From positions 124,001 to 188,000 of the forward strand of contig KZ111157.1 of assembly GCA_002077045.2 (NCBI GenBank): a stretch of DNA of 64,000 nt. Reading direction: 5' to 3'. Made by a program: the position numbers and the translations under genes. Source of the stretch: Rachicladosporium sp. CCFEE 5018 (lineage: Eukaryota > Ascomycota > Dothideomycetes > Cladosporiales > Cladosporiaceae). Shown piece after piece: positions 10,842 to 20,926 of the stretch. Under the pieces are notes generated by a model. That model was given only the letters and a program-made list of their open reading frames with translations, was not told where the DNA came from and searched no databases. Numbering within the stretch: the stretch's first letter is position 1; the number at the start of each line of letters is the position of its first letter.

Positions 10842-11199
10842 CGTACAGAGGCGACTGACTTGCGCAAGTAATGGCTGGCGTGATGTGTTGCCTTCTGAGT
10901 GATTGTGACTAGTGCATGCTAATCTGAACTGCAGCTGTTGGAGCCAGCGAGTCTCATATCACATGGACGACCTCCTGCAGTTGATGCAGAAAGCGTAGCA
11001 TCCAATTTCTGGATTGCAGTGACCTTGGTGTGTTTGGTCGGATGTAGTGAAGTGATTCGAGCAGATTATGATTCTGTTGCCAAGATCCATATGTGTGCAT
11101 GAGGCTCTTGCGCCCTCGAGTGCACTTCAAGTATGCAACATTGAATCATCTTCTCGCAGTTCCATAGGACCCTGCAAAGCGCCATCGGCGCCGCACTCC
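10842..11199. other. Intergenic between divergent genes
   Basis: Shared upstream region of coiled-coil copy B (minus) and the Sas2-type gene (plus). The frame of the latter is open upstream to 11068, but that leader does not look conserved. No motif is assigned. Confidence 0.4.
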
Positions 11200-12245
11200 A
11201 TGGCAGGCATCCCACTTACTGTCACCGCCTCGCCACAACACCGCGCGCCAGCCCGCTCGTCCACTCCGCGCAATGTTGAGAACGTCGTCCTCGGCAAGCT
11301 GCACTTCGTGCCCGAATACCCATCCTTCTACCCAGATGAACTGATAGGAGGGCGGAAGACGGCATGGCTGTATGTATGCCAGTGGTGCTATAGCTATAGC
11401 CATGAGCTGCTGAAATATGCGGCGCACTGCGTACGTATCCAAGACGGGTGGAACGCGACTATCAGCTGACAGGCGCAAGAAAGTCTGCCCTTGTAAGGAC
11501 GAGCCGCCTCCTGGTGAGCTGATATACGAGAAGAATGGGTACGCCATACATCAAGTAGACGGCGAGGAGAACAAGCTGTTCGCTCAGAACTTGTCTCTCT
11601 TCGCCAAGCTCTTCCTCGACACCAAGTCCGTCTTCTTCGATGTCAGCTCCTTCCTCTACTATCTTCTCATCCTTCAGCCACCCAAGTCCAGCTCTTTGCT
11701 CACGAATGGCGCAACGCCTGGTCCCTCGCACGGCCAAGTTGTTGGCTTCTTCAGCAAGGAGAAAATGTCATGGGACAATAACAACCTGGCTTGTATTCTA
11801 ATATTCCCGCCATGGCAACGTCGGAACCTGGGTCAGATCTTGATCGCGGCCTCGTACGTCCTCGGCAGACACGAAGGGCGGTTTGGTGGGCCCGGAGAAG
11901 CCATTGAGTGCGCCGGGGCGGAAGGCTTACCTGTCCTACTGGTGCGGCGAAGTCGCGAGAGAGGTCTTGCGAGCGCCAGGAAGGAAGACCGTCAGCGTGA
12001 GGGACATCAGCGAAAGTTGCTGGATCTTAGGTGAGGACGTGGTTGCTGCGCTGAGGGAGATGGGAATCACGGAAAGCAGAAAGACGGCAGGAGGAAACTT
12101 GGTGGCGAACAAAAGTCGGGTCAAGGCCTGGGTGGAGAAGCATGGCTCAAGTTTGACACCGATCGTGGATGCGGAGGCTTTCTTGCTGGACGAAGTCTCA
12201 CTGGAAGGAAGTGCCGTCGACGGAGCAAGTGAGGAGAGTGAGTGA
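11200..12245 (+). CDS. SAS2: MYST-family histone acetyltransferase, Sas2 type, frameshifted
   Basis: Lysine acetyltransferase of the MYST family. The Sas2 branch acts on histone H4 in the nucleus. Exon 1 (11200-11430) carries the NVENVVLGKLHFVPEYPS strand and the zinc-finger half CQWCYSYSHELLKYAAHC. A 67-nt intron (11431-11497, GTACGT...TGTAAG) joins in phase to DEPPPGELIYEKNGYAIHQV, which matches the spacing in MYST enzymes. Then come NLSLFAKLFLDTKSVFFDV, VVGFFSKEKMSWDNNNLACI and the acetyl-CoA loop PPWQRRNLGQILI. In the family, FGGPEKPLS follows, but here the frame breaks in GGTGGGCCCGG (11885-11895): frame 1 runs to GGPGEA while frame 2 gives VGPEKPLSAPGRKAYLSYW and continues to the stop at 12245. 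One extra base explains it. The start at 11200 is chosen for its position just before the conserved domain. Confidence 0.85.
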
Positions 12246-12755
12246 TGGAACAGCCGTCTCGTGATCGCCTACGCAACCACTCGTTGGCCAACGCATTACG
12301 CAGCATCTTGTTACATTGCATTTGTTTGGCTGAACGCACGTTGCTGAGCCTCAGTCGCTCCTGCCTTCGCGAAGGTCTCGGCTCCCGCACCGCACGCTAT
12401 CCATAAGACCAGGGGTTCATCTCCCAGCGATCACAACACTTCTGGGGACTATCAACGCAGACCAAAACAGATCATCTTCCCGACTGCACTCCGCATGGCT
12501 TCGAAGAACGAGGATACGCTAGAGTGTCCTGCATTCTTAACGGAATCTACGCAGGTGGGGTCCGAGATCGCAACACTGTCACACATGACGAAGCTAATGT
12601 AAACGGGAGTGCGGAATTCGATGATGCTGGAGAAGGGGGCGGATACCGTGAGCACTTGAGCGAATCTCGCGTCTACCATGCTCGCTACTGCGAAGTAAAT
12701 CTACCACGCCGGGGCCTGCTCAGCGACGTGAAAGGCAAAGGCTGACGTGAATCAG
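12246..12755. other. Intergenic or 5' exons of the next gene
   Basis: An ATG at 12495 opens a 35-codon frame (starting MASKNEDTLECPAFL), and a second frame is open at 12524-12745. One or both may hold upstream exons of the gene at 12756, but I could not find a splice combination that I trust. Confidence 0.3.
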
Positions 12756-13175
12756 TTGCTCTCGTTTCACGACGCCGGCCGCTATGTCGAATGCGCGCGT
12801 GTCTGCAAAGGACTTCTCTCCGGGCCCGAGACACCCCTCTGCACCCGAGTTCGGACGCTACAAATGCTGTCTACGCTCATGATACCGGGTGTCGCCCAAG
12901 ACTACCTGCAGCAAGCGAACGGTCTTTTGGATTGCCTAGAGCAAACCGACTTTCGCACGAAGTTGCTATGCGATGACAACGTGCAGACGATGCTGGACGT
13001 GGAGCTCGTGAACAATGGCGGAAAGATGGAAGATGGAGACGTGTCGGGCCCGTGGCGTCGAGCTTGGTTCCGTCGTCACGGAACATTACTGAAGTTCGAT
13101 CATGAAGCCGAGGAGCTCTCGAAGCGCGATGTTAGCGCGGACACAAAGGACGACTTCCAGGCACGTCGGGCGTAA
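12756..13175 (+). CDS. Small hypothetical protein, 3' exon
   Basis: The open frame enters at a likely acceptor (CTGAC branch site, then AATCAG at 12755) and runs to a stop at 13175. There is no ATG near the start of the frame, so at least one upstream exon is missing from my model; candidates lie at 12495-12745. The protein has the pattern FHDAGRYVECARVCKGLLSG, LCTRVRTLQMLSTLM, LQQANGLLDCLEQT. This resembles a group of short helical, TPR-like hypothetical proteins that I recall from Dothideomycetes. That likeness is from memory. I cannot give a function. Confidence 0.45.
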   Translation: MLSFHDAGRYVECARVCKGLLSGPETPLCTRVRTLQMLSTLMIPGVAQDYLQQANGLLDCLEQTDFRTKLLCDDNVQTMLDVELVNNGGKMEDGDVSGPWRRAWFRRHGTLLKFDHEAEELSKRDVSADTKDDFQARRA

Positions 13176-13540
13176 TCCGATCAGCCACGAAAGTCACGAT
13201 GATGGATGGGCATCGCATTCGAACAGGTAGCACGCGACGAACATGGCATCAGCGTGACACCGAAATGGGGCTTCAAGGAATGGACGCCGAGCCTGGAACA
13301 TGTGTGCCACAATCCGCTCGCCCTGGCAGCCAACTAAAGTACACCGGCTTCAGCGCGCTTCTAAAGCTATAGCTCGCGCATGACGCACTCCCATCCACTT
13401 CAGAAACCAGCCGTTTCCGTGTAGCCAGTAAGACCTCAGTAAGTCCACAGTCTTTCCGGCACGTCTGCTCACTCTCAATATACTCCGTTCTCCCATTCAT
13501 CCCAGCTCAAGCACTCGCCAACAGTCCCTCCAAGCACCTC
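13176..13540. other. Intergenic, convergent 3' ends
   Basis: Lies between the stop of the small plus-strand gene and the stop of the Hrp1-type gene on the minus strand. Nothing is recognised here. Confidence 0.5.
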
Positions 13541-16392
13541 TCACTTTCCCCTCCCGTACGGATCGAACCTCCCCCTCGCGCCTCCACCCCTCCCACCACC
13601 TCTATAATTACTCCCCGGCATATTCGCGTTCTTCGGCCCCGTCGGCGCACCCACCGGTGCCTGCCCAGGTCCCGGCGCCGGACTCCCACCGCCACCTCTC
13701 CCTACATTACCACCGCCTCGGCCTCCCCTCGCACCACCGCGTGGCCCAGAAGGTCCCAAAGGCGCGTTTCCAGGCGGCGCTGGCTCGCCATCGTACATGC
13801 CGTCCCAGCTGCTGCCGTTACCTGCCGTAGGGTTGAAGGCAGGCGTGCCTTGCATGCGAGCCATGGTTTGGCGTTCGTACTTCTGCTGCTCGAACATCAT
13901 CTGCTGATTCGCATCGAAGCTGCCCTGACGCATGCCATTGCTCGGCGACTGCGAGCCTTGCGCCGGTCCTGGAAAGCCGCCCTGCTGTTGCTGTTGCCCC
14001 TGCTGCCCCTGCATAGCCATCATCTGCTGCATCATCTGCGGGTTCATCTGTTGCCCTCCCGCCCCCCCACCACCGCCCTGCATCTGCCGCATCATCTGCT
14101 GCATCATAGCCGGATTCCCCTGCATACCGCCCATACCACCTTGCTGATGCTGCTGCCCAGCCGCCATCTGCTGCTGCATCATCTGGAAGTACTGCTGCAT
14201 GCGCTGCCAGTATTGCGCCATCATAGCAGGGCTCATGCCGTTCTGTCCGGCAGGTGCTTCTTGCTGCATCTGCTGGTCCCGTCCGCCGCCGTGGCTGCCG
14301 AAGCCGCCGCCGTGGCCTCGTCCACCGCGGTCATTGAAACGGCCGCCTCGCCCGCCGCGTCCACCACCGCCGCCGTCTTCCATGCCGCCGCGGGGCTCGG
14401 CACGCTTGACTTCTATGGGCTTGCCGTGGATTGCTAGGGGTTGGGCTAGGGCCTGCTCGACTGCGGCGTCGTCGTCGAAGGTTACGAAGCCGAAGCCACG
14501 GGGGCGGCCGGTGTCTTTGTCCATCATGAGGGTGCAGTCTAGGACGTTTCCGAACTGGGCGAAGAAGGCGCGGAAGTCGTGCTCGGTTGCTTCTTGAGAG
14601 ACGCCCCCGACAAAGATCTTGGAGGTCTTTTCTTGTTCGTCGCGGGGGATGGCGCGTTTGGGGTCGATCTGTGGATGTTATTAGGATGGATTGTCTGGGT
14701 AGAAGACGAGAGTCTAAACTCACAAGCTTGCCATCGAGGAGATGCTCCTTGACCATCACCACGTTGACGACTTTTGGGTCTTTGAAGGTTAGGAAGCCAA
14801 AACCTCGCGACCGGCCGGAGACACCATCGCGCATCACTGTGCATTCAAGGACTTCGCCGAACTGGGAGAAGTAGTCCTTCATGCCCTCTGTTATATGTGT
14901 CAGTGTCTTGGACTGGAACGCGATGTATACAAGTTCAAGACTCACGATCTGTGGTTTCCCAATTGAGTCCACCGATGAACATCTTGCTGCGACATAGTTA
15001 GCTTTGCAACCGAAGTATGACACTACATATCAATTGTTGGAGAGTGTGTTGAGGTGTGTGTAAGCGGGCAAGCGAGTGTGTGTATGTAGCATGCGAATGT
15101 CCAGTGGGGTGGCAAGTCCTGTTCGCCAGTCCTGAATCATGGGAGTCCATCATGACCGCCAGATCAAGGTGGCAGCATCTGCTAGCCCTCGCAGTGCAAC
15201 TCAAGTCCACGTGTGATCTCTGGCGATACAAGCTGCAACTCTATGTGTGGCGTCGAAGACCCCTGTGTGTGCGATGCATGTTTGTGGTCCTGCTGCACGT
15301 CCACGTGACCCAAGCTTCGTGTATGGTGGAGGTCCGCACGCGGGGCGGCCCAAACACGCCAACATCTTTGCGACCAGCGATCAGCATGGAGAGACAGAAT
15401 GCGGATAGTGGTGTGCGTATTGCTTCGATGTACGGAGCTGCCTGCTATCTCTGGCGGACTTCCCATGGTCTACCTCGCAGGCCACAGTACTTTGCACAGG
15501 TACATCCGCTATCTCTTCTCTGCTTGTTGGCTATGCTGTATGCTGTCATGAAGGCTCGCCTCTAAGGTGCGCGATATAAGTAAGGTACTTGACTGTCCAG
15601 TTGACCGGATGTCTTCAGTCCCATCATGCTGCAGAGTACTTGACCCAGTTTGCCCACACTGCCAGTCCACCTTTCATTCGCCCGTCCACTGTCACTTCCG
15701 ATGCCACCCATAGCAATCACCAACGTCTCTTCGTCATTTGCGGCTACGACTGCCTCAGATCTGGATTGAGTGTCGAAGCTTCCCACTACGTCCTGCCAAC
15801 ATGCACAGCCCAGGAGATCCCTTGATCTGTCCATGTGGTTCTCTGCAGAGCTGCACCACCTCAGCCGAGTACCAAACCTCTGGTTAGGTCCATGCGTCCC
15901 CGACGTCGGCGCTGCCGCCAGTCTCGCGTAGACCTTGTACTCGCGGTGCGCTCACGAACGCGCGAATGCAAACGCGAGAGTCATCGCCTAGTCGACCTGC
16001 TTGAGTCGTTGCGCTCATGGTCGAGTCGCAGATATCCAGATTCCCAGAACAGTCCAGAGTAGGAGCATGCACACACACGCTCACTCACCCACTCGCAAGC
16101 ATATACATCAGTACACGTATCACGGACAACAGACTTACCCATCATCCTTCAACCTAACTTGCTGTCTACTCTCTGATGGCGCCTCATAGCTATTGCCATA
16201 ACTCCCGTTATACTCCTGTCTCACCACGCCGTCCATGTCTTCCGCGGATGGATCGAAGGGCTTGACATCATCGTCGAAGTCCTCGTGTTTCGGCTGTTGC
16301 ATTGAGACATCTGGTGCAGGTGCCTCTGTTAATGGTACCGTTGCTTCGGCCTCGGTCTTTACGGGTAGGGGCACCGGTGCCGGTTGAGCGGC
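13541..16392 (-). CDS. HRP1: Hrp1/Nab4-type hnRNP RNA-binding protein (5' end lost in assembly gap)
   Basis: Nuclear RNA-binding protein of the cleavage-factor-I/hnRNP group, acting in mRNA 3'-end formation and export. The exons I can fit are: up to 16139 (an acidic N-terminal region ending RQQVRLKDDG), 14986-14946, 14887-14724 and 14668-13541. Two RRMs are clear. RRM1 has KMFIGGLNWETTD and RGFGFLTFKD; RRM2 has SKIFVGGVSQEATEHD and RGFGFVTFDDD. The C-terminal half is RGG-rich, then Gln/Met-rich (many MMQQM units), then RGG again, ending FDPYGRGK. The start codon is in or beyond the 100-N gap. The intron between 16139 and 14986 is 1,152 nt, about twenty times the local norm. Intron boundaries were checked for phase. 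The Gln/Met region is low complexity and its length may differ between strains. Confidence 0.9.
14987..16138 (-). other. Long intron (1.15 kb) of the Hrp1-type gene
   Basis: Starts with a consensus GTAAGT at 16138 and ends with CGCAG at 14987. The flanking exons join in phase to give LKDDG-KMFIGG, as in homologues. The interior has only unconvincing frames, including a plus-strand one at 15056-15565 with no recognisable domain, so I see no nested gene. Confidence 0.75.
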
Positions 16393-16492
16393 NNNNNNNN
16401 NNNNNNNNNNNNNNNNNNNNNNNNNNNNNNNNNNNNNNNNNNNNNNNNNNNNNNNNNNNNNNNNNNNNNNNNNNNNNNNNNNNNNNNNNNNN
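16393..16492. other. Assembly gap of exactly 100 N
   Basis: One hundred N is the usual placeholder for a gap of unknown size. Open frames on both sides happen to be in phase, so an automatic caller may fuse two genes across it. The true distance and the missing ends are unknown. Confidence 0.98.
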
Positions 16493-17586
16493 TGCTTGGG
16501 TTGCACGGCACCTTGCTGTACGGCATTGCTCGCCTTGTCAGCACCCGCTTCGCGCGTCATCTTGCGCTTCTTGCGCTGCTTCTGTAGCTCTACATGGCTA
16601 GGACCAGCAGCAGCATCATCATTAGTGCCATCCATAGTGATCGCCAACGGCTTCGCTACTGCAACATTGTCTGTGCTTGTTCGCTTGCGCTTCTTCTGTG
16701 CAGGAGCCTTCCTCGCAGGCGCGTCCACATCCATCTGGTCGGGGTCAGAAGTCCCAGCGAGCACCTGTGCTTGACCACCAACATCAGGGCTGTGCACCTG
16801 CACAGCGACCACGTTGCGTGCAGTCGTGAGACCGTCCTCGCGTTCCGATCTATCCACTTCCATGATGGCGCTGGCATCCACATCGCCAAATGTCGAAGGC
16901 ACTGTATCGATCGTTGTTTCTTGATCGCGAGCACCTCCTCTCCTAAAGTGGAAGCTGCCACTCGATCCCCGTCTGCGATGCTGTACCTGCTTGCTCTCCT
17001 CCACGACGTCCTTCTCTCTCTCCGCGTCGCCTAATTCATCGATCACAGCGCCTGGACCTGTATCTGCAATCGCGTCCACCTGACCAGCTAGTGTGGCAGG
17101 CACAAGCTTAAAGCCACTCGGCTTCCCCCGAGACTTCTTCGGCTTCTTCACAACAGGCTCAGCAGCCTCCATCGCGACTTGCATACTCGCAGCAGCAATG
17201 TCAGCCTCGGCCTCAATCCTCTGCAGCTCCTTGACCTCGCGTGACATGCGCTTCTTCGACTTCGCCGGCTTGGCGATTTCCGCCACCTCCTCCTCCACGT
17301 CATACAGAATCTCTTCTTGCGTTTCTTTCACTTTCATCGCCAGATCATCCTCAGGCTCTACCTGCGATAGCTGTAGCCGCCGCATCTCCTCATCCTCAGC
17401 CTCAACATTACGCTTCCTCCGCTTCGGCTTCTTGCCCTTACGCGTCGCCTCCTGCAGCGCATGTAATGCGCCCTTAGGCTGCTCCTGATCCCGCGACATC
17501 CTAGGTGTGGACGTGAAGACCTCTTCCACGAATTTGGGCTTCCGCGCTGTAGTCGCCGGTGTGGGCTGTGAGGACGAATTACCCAT
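16493..17586 (-). CDS. Lysine/arginine-rich nuclear-type hypothetical protein, 3' end in gap
   Basis: I do not recognise the family. The ATG at 17586 gives MGNSSSQPT, which fits the N-myristoylation pattern (Gly2, Ser6). The next codon upstream in the frame is GTG, so 17586 is the best start. The body has several basic clusters that look like nuclear localisation signals (KGKKPKRRKRN, KSKKRMSR, KKPKKSRGK, KKRKRTS, KQRKKRKM) between acidic, coiled-coil-like stretches (EDEEMRRLQLSQVEPEDD, VKELQRIEAEAD). The frame runs into the gap at 16492 without a stop. A membrane anchor plus nuclear signals would be an odd mix, so one of the two readings may be wrong. It is probably separate from Hrp1, though the gap prevents proof. 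Confidence 0.6.
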
Positions 17587-18031
17587 CTTGGGCACGCGAT
17601 GGTGGCATGAGCTAGGCCTACGCGTCGTAGGCAGACGCGAAGGAAGCTTGTATTGAAGGGAAGGTGCTTTGTTTGGCGAATGTGATCTGTCGCATGGGTT
17701 TCAATGTGCTGCAGGTGCAGGCACTTTACCTCACACGTGGGGCTGGCGCGGCAAGTGGGCCGAGAAAGCTTGTTTGGCACTTCACGTTCGGGGAGCCGCG
17801 GGAGCAGGATGAAGGAGCGTCTTAGTCAGGTTCATTCGGATTTGGCATCATCATGGGTACAACACTAAGTGATGCTTGAACGAGTTCGTGTACTGTTCAG
17901 ATAGCAAACAGAGTCTAGCATTAACACTACGCCGATAGTTGAGGTCACTATTGCACCAACTTCTCCGGACCGGAGCTCATTTCTGGCCAACACCTAGGAT
18001 TGCCAGGCTACGCGCCACGAAATATCCTGTC
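17587..18031. other. Intergenic between divergent genes
   Basis: Shared 5' region of the basic protein (minus) and the small membrane protein (plus). The plus frame is open upstream to 17939, but that leader looks non-coding. No motif is assigned. Confidence 0.45.
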
Positions 18032-18813
18032 ATGCCTCATCACCGAAATCAAGAACCACACCAAGCCCACGAATCCCACGAACTCCCCTTCCACCGCAAA
18101 CTCGCAGACGCCAACCCCTACGAGCCCATCCGCCCGGACCCAAACCACCTCCTGCGCCTACACTTACACTGGGGCCTCCCTTACGCCCCCGAAAACACGC
18201 TCTTCTACGTCTTCGCAATCCCGTCCTGGATCCTCGAGATCGCCGCCGCGGTAACGGGCTCTGTGAAGAAGACTCCGAGCGCGGCCTTTATTGGCTGTGT
18301 GACAGCCTTCTTGGTGTTGCATTGGGCTGCGTGGCTGCAGACTGTGTTTGGAATGGTGCAGCGAGCGAGCTGGAGGAGGAGCGAGGAGAGTGTGGAGGAA
18401 CGGGTGCAGTTTCTTTGGTTGGCTGTTAGGTTGCAGCGGTTGATGCTGGTGAGTTTTTCTGTCTGATGATGAGGGAGGGGTGTAGGGCGGCGAGCAGCGT
18501 GCTGACTATATATATTCAGCCTACTGCGATCATCGCTTTAGCGACCTTCATCCCGGCCTACGTGCAGCGAGATTCCGAGGACGATCTCGCGTACTGGCTT
18601 CTCTTCCTCCTCTTCTTCATCATCAACACCGTCTGCTCGGTCATGAACGCTTACAATAACATCACATGGGTACGTTTCCCAATCCTTGCACCGATCTGTA
18701 CTCGGGTCATACGAAGAGCTACTGACAAGTATGTACAGGAGGCAGACAGACTCTGGTTCGAGGACCGCATACCGGGCGTACCGAGTGCGCATTACGCGAT
18801 CTTTGGGCTTTAG
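18032..18813 (+). CDS. Small multi-spanning membrane protein, unknown
   Basis: Three exons fit in phase: 18032-18448, 18520-18669 and 18739-18813 (introns with GTGAGT...TTCAG and GTACGT...TACAG), giving 213 aa. I do not recognise a named family. The N-terminus is rich in His and Pro (MPHHRNQEPHQAHESHEL). At least three hydrophobic segments follow (ENTLFYVFAIPSWILEIAAAV; AAFIGCVTAFLVLHWAAWL; DLAYWLLFLLFFIINTVCSV), so an organelle or plasma-membrane protein is likely. It ends EDRIPGVPSAHYAIFGL. The consistent splicing phases and the intact hydrophobic pattern make this a real gene. Confidence 0.75.
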
Positions 18814-19151
18814 AACTGCATTCAGGATATTTCGGTATGCTAGCATGATTCGGCTCAAAGGGGGGGTTGTCTGTTCTCTCATCTAGCATGGTGTCTGGCG
18901 TTGTCTGTGCATGGCAGGCTTGGGATTTGGCATGTGTGTAGCAATTACTGCTCGAAGACTTGTATGCAATGTTCAAGAGCTCTTTCGTGGCTTTGCCATA
19001 ATCTCGAAGTTGGAGAGTACATATACACAGCGCTCGTTTTCCCGTCCGAGTTTTTTCTCCCTTCCATGCTACAAGCACACTCCGGCCGTCCTCCTCTCCG
19101 GATCCATCCTAGTCCGGACTCCGCACAACTGTCCCTTCCAGTCGTCCACTT
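18814..19151. other. Intergenic, convergent 3' ends
   Basis: Lies between the stops of the small membrane protein (plus) and prohibitin-2 (minus). Nothing is recognised. Confidence 0.5.
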
Positions 19152-20268
19152 CTACTTCTCCCTCCGATTACTCCTATCCACCTCTCCTCTACTGATATTC
19201 AGCCCCAAGCCCTCAGTATCAAGATACACCTTGTTTGAACTCTTCTCCAGAATCCCCGCGATCGTCTTCGCATTATCGAACTCCCTCAGATCAACGTATG
19301 ATCTGCTCTTCTTGATCGCGTCACCGATGAGCTCTGCGGAACGTGCCTCACCCTGTGCTCGCACGACAGTGGCCTGCTTCTCCTGGCGCGCTTTGTCGAC
19401 AACGAAGGCGGCGCGCTGGGCTTCTTGCTGCGCTACTTGCTTGGCTTCGACGGCTGCTGTGAATTCGGGGGAGAAGGCGAGGTGCTATAGGTTTGGTGTC
19501 AGTGACCGCCACCAGCGCCGAAAAGGGGTTTCAGTGCGACGTACCGTCAACGACACATCATCAAGCATGATGTTAAATCTCGCCGCTCGCCGGGCGAGGT
19601 TCTCGCGCACAAGTCTCGCCACATTCTCTCGCTGCGTAATCAACTGACTAGCATTGAACTGCGCCACGACGCTTTTTAACACCTCGTTCACGATACTCGG
19701 CAGCACGCGCTCATCGTAGTCCGTTCCCAGCGTTCTGTAGATCTGCGGTAAGGCATCTACCCTCGGTCGTGAAAGCACACGGCAGGTGATGTTCACCATT
19801 TGCAGATCCTTTGTTCCCGTGAGGGAGGCGACATTGCGCGGTTTGGCGCGGACGTCGTAGTCGATGGGGGTTTCGAACCAGGGGATCTTGAGATGCGTGC
19901 CCTCGGCGAAGATCTCTTTGCCGACGCCGCCGATGCGGGTGTATTTTATTGCGCGGTGGCCACCGTCGACTGCGTTGCATTAGTGTCTGATACCCTGCAG
20001 AAATGATATCGGGAGTGTGTACCGTTGAAGAGAGCGTTGTTGAAGAGGTAGAAGGCGCCTGTGCCGGCTATGAGGAGGCCTATGCCACCTAGTGCTGCTT
20101 TGGGGTTTGCCGGTCCGCCTGCACCACCTGCGCCGCCGAATCTGTGGTCCTGTCAGTCAATATTGCTGACCGTAGATACTGGAGTATTCCATACCTTGCT
20201 CCGCCTGACTTCTGTACACGCTGGACGTTCTTCTGGAGCTGTTCCCACATCTGCCGTGGGTCCGCCAT
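19152..20268 (-). CDS. PHB2: Prohibitin-2
   Basis: Subunit of the ring-shaped prohibitin complex of the inner mitochondrial membrane, which partners with Phb1 and scaffolds AAA proteases. Four exons fit in phase: 20268-20195, 20141-20023, 19969-19545 and 19484-19152, 316 aa in total, the usual size. An N-terminal cytosol-like stretch with RMWEQL-type helix is followed by a Gly/Ala-rich segment and one membrane anchor (GIGLLIAGTGAFYLFNNALF). The PHB/SPFH domain then reads VDGGHRAIKYTRIGGV, FAEGTHLKIPWFETP, YDVRAKPRNVASLTGTKDLQ and ITCRVLSRP. The C-terminal coiled coil includes HLAFSPEFTAAVEAKQVAQQ. It ends shortly after YLDTEGLGLNI, a Phb2 hallmark. The ATG in the first exon begins the family-typical N-terminus. 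Confidence 0.95.
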
Positions 20269-20926
20269 CTTACTGTGTCACCTGAAGGCGGTGTAGTTGT
20301 TGAGTCTGCGTCGGTCGCTTGTTCCAGTGTCGACGCGAAATGTTGAATACCAGATGAGATCACAGTTGCACAACCAATACTACAACGCCTGCATCTCACG
20401 GCAGTAGTCCACTCTCTCGATGACACCTCCGAAGCTCTTCCGGCGCGGGAGTATCCGTGTCTCCGGCCTCCGCATAGTACCCCTGCAGCCAGCCAGCTCC
20501 ATGCTCGACTTGGCTACTCTATCTTTGTAGTGACAAGTGTTATGGAGTCTTTCGCGGTTGGCGCAACGCATTCTGGGAGTATCAATCACCTTCATTCCTT
20601 TCATTTCTCCGCTTCTGCTGTCGATATTGCAAGAGAGGTCAGATTTGTTGTAGCCATTGCTGTCGGCGGCTGGGTAACGGTTACTGTCTTGAAGGGGCTG
20701 CTGGGTGGCTTGGGGAGAAGGGAAGTGAGATAGAGTGGACAGAAAAATCGTTCGAGCACAGAGAGTCAAGAACCCTGCGGGACGTTCTGTTTGTGTTAGA
20801 AGGAAGAGGACGGAGAAGAGTACGCGACGATCGCAGAGTGAGCACGCGACCATTGTACATGCCATCTGAACGATACCCGTAAACTGTACATACGACATAC
20901 ATACCCTTACGACTCCTATCGCCACC
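20269..20926. other. Intergenic between divergent genes, with one small ORF
   Basis: Shared promoter region of PHB2 (minus) and the L-type lectin (plus). It holds the short plus-strand frame listed at 20542-20733. The long minus frame 20380-21039 overlaps the lectin start and looks like a shadow. Confidence 0.45.
20542..20733 (+). CDS. Possible 63-aa single-pass membrane protein
   Basis: An ATG at 20542 opens a 63-codon frame with a Ser/His-rich N-terminus, then AREVRFVVAIAVGGWVTVTV and LKGLLGGLGRREVR. That is one clear hydrophobic segment with a basic tail. The size and layout would fit a small mitochondrial or ER membrane protein, but I recognise no family, and the stretch may simply be transcript leader or promoter. 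A preceding ATG frame at about 20420 could be an upstream exon. Confidence 0.3.
   Translation: MESFAVGATHSGSINHLHSFHFSASAVDIAREVRFVVAIAVGGWVTVTVLKGLLGGLGRREVR

Noticed and set aside
11431..11474. A 44-nt intron in the Sas2-type gene ending at the first AG (CTGACAG)
   Set aside because: It runs into a stop eight codons later. The acceptor 23 bases downstream (TGTAAG) is in phase and gives the zinc-finger spacing expected for MYST enzymes.
13850..14437. Plus-strand 195-aa frame opposite the Hrp1-type gene
   Set aside because: It is a mirror of the Gln/Met- and Gly-rich coding sequence on the minus strand. The Leu/His-rich product is typical of such shadows.
15056..15565. Plus-strand 169-aa frame inside the long Hrp1 intron
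   Set aside because: No recognisable domain, mixed residue usage, and no splice partner. Considered as a nested gene and dropped.
16135..17595. One continuous 486-aa protein across the N run
   Set aside because: The N run is a placeholder of unknown size. The left part is clearly the N-terminus of the Hrp1-type protein (it splices to KMFIGG), and the right part is a different, Lys-rich protein.
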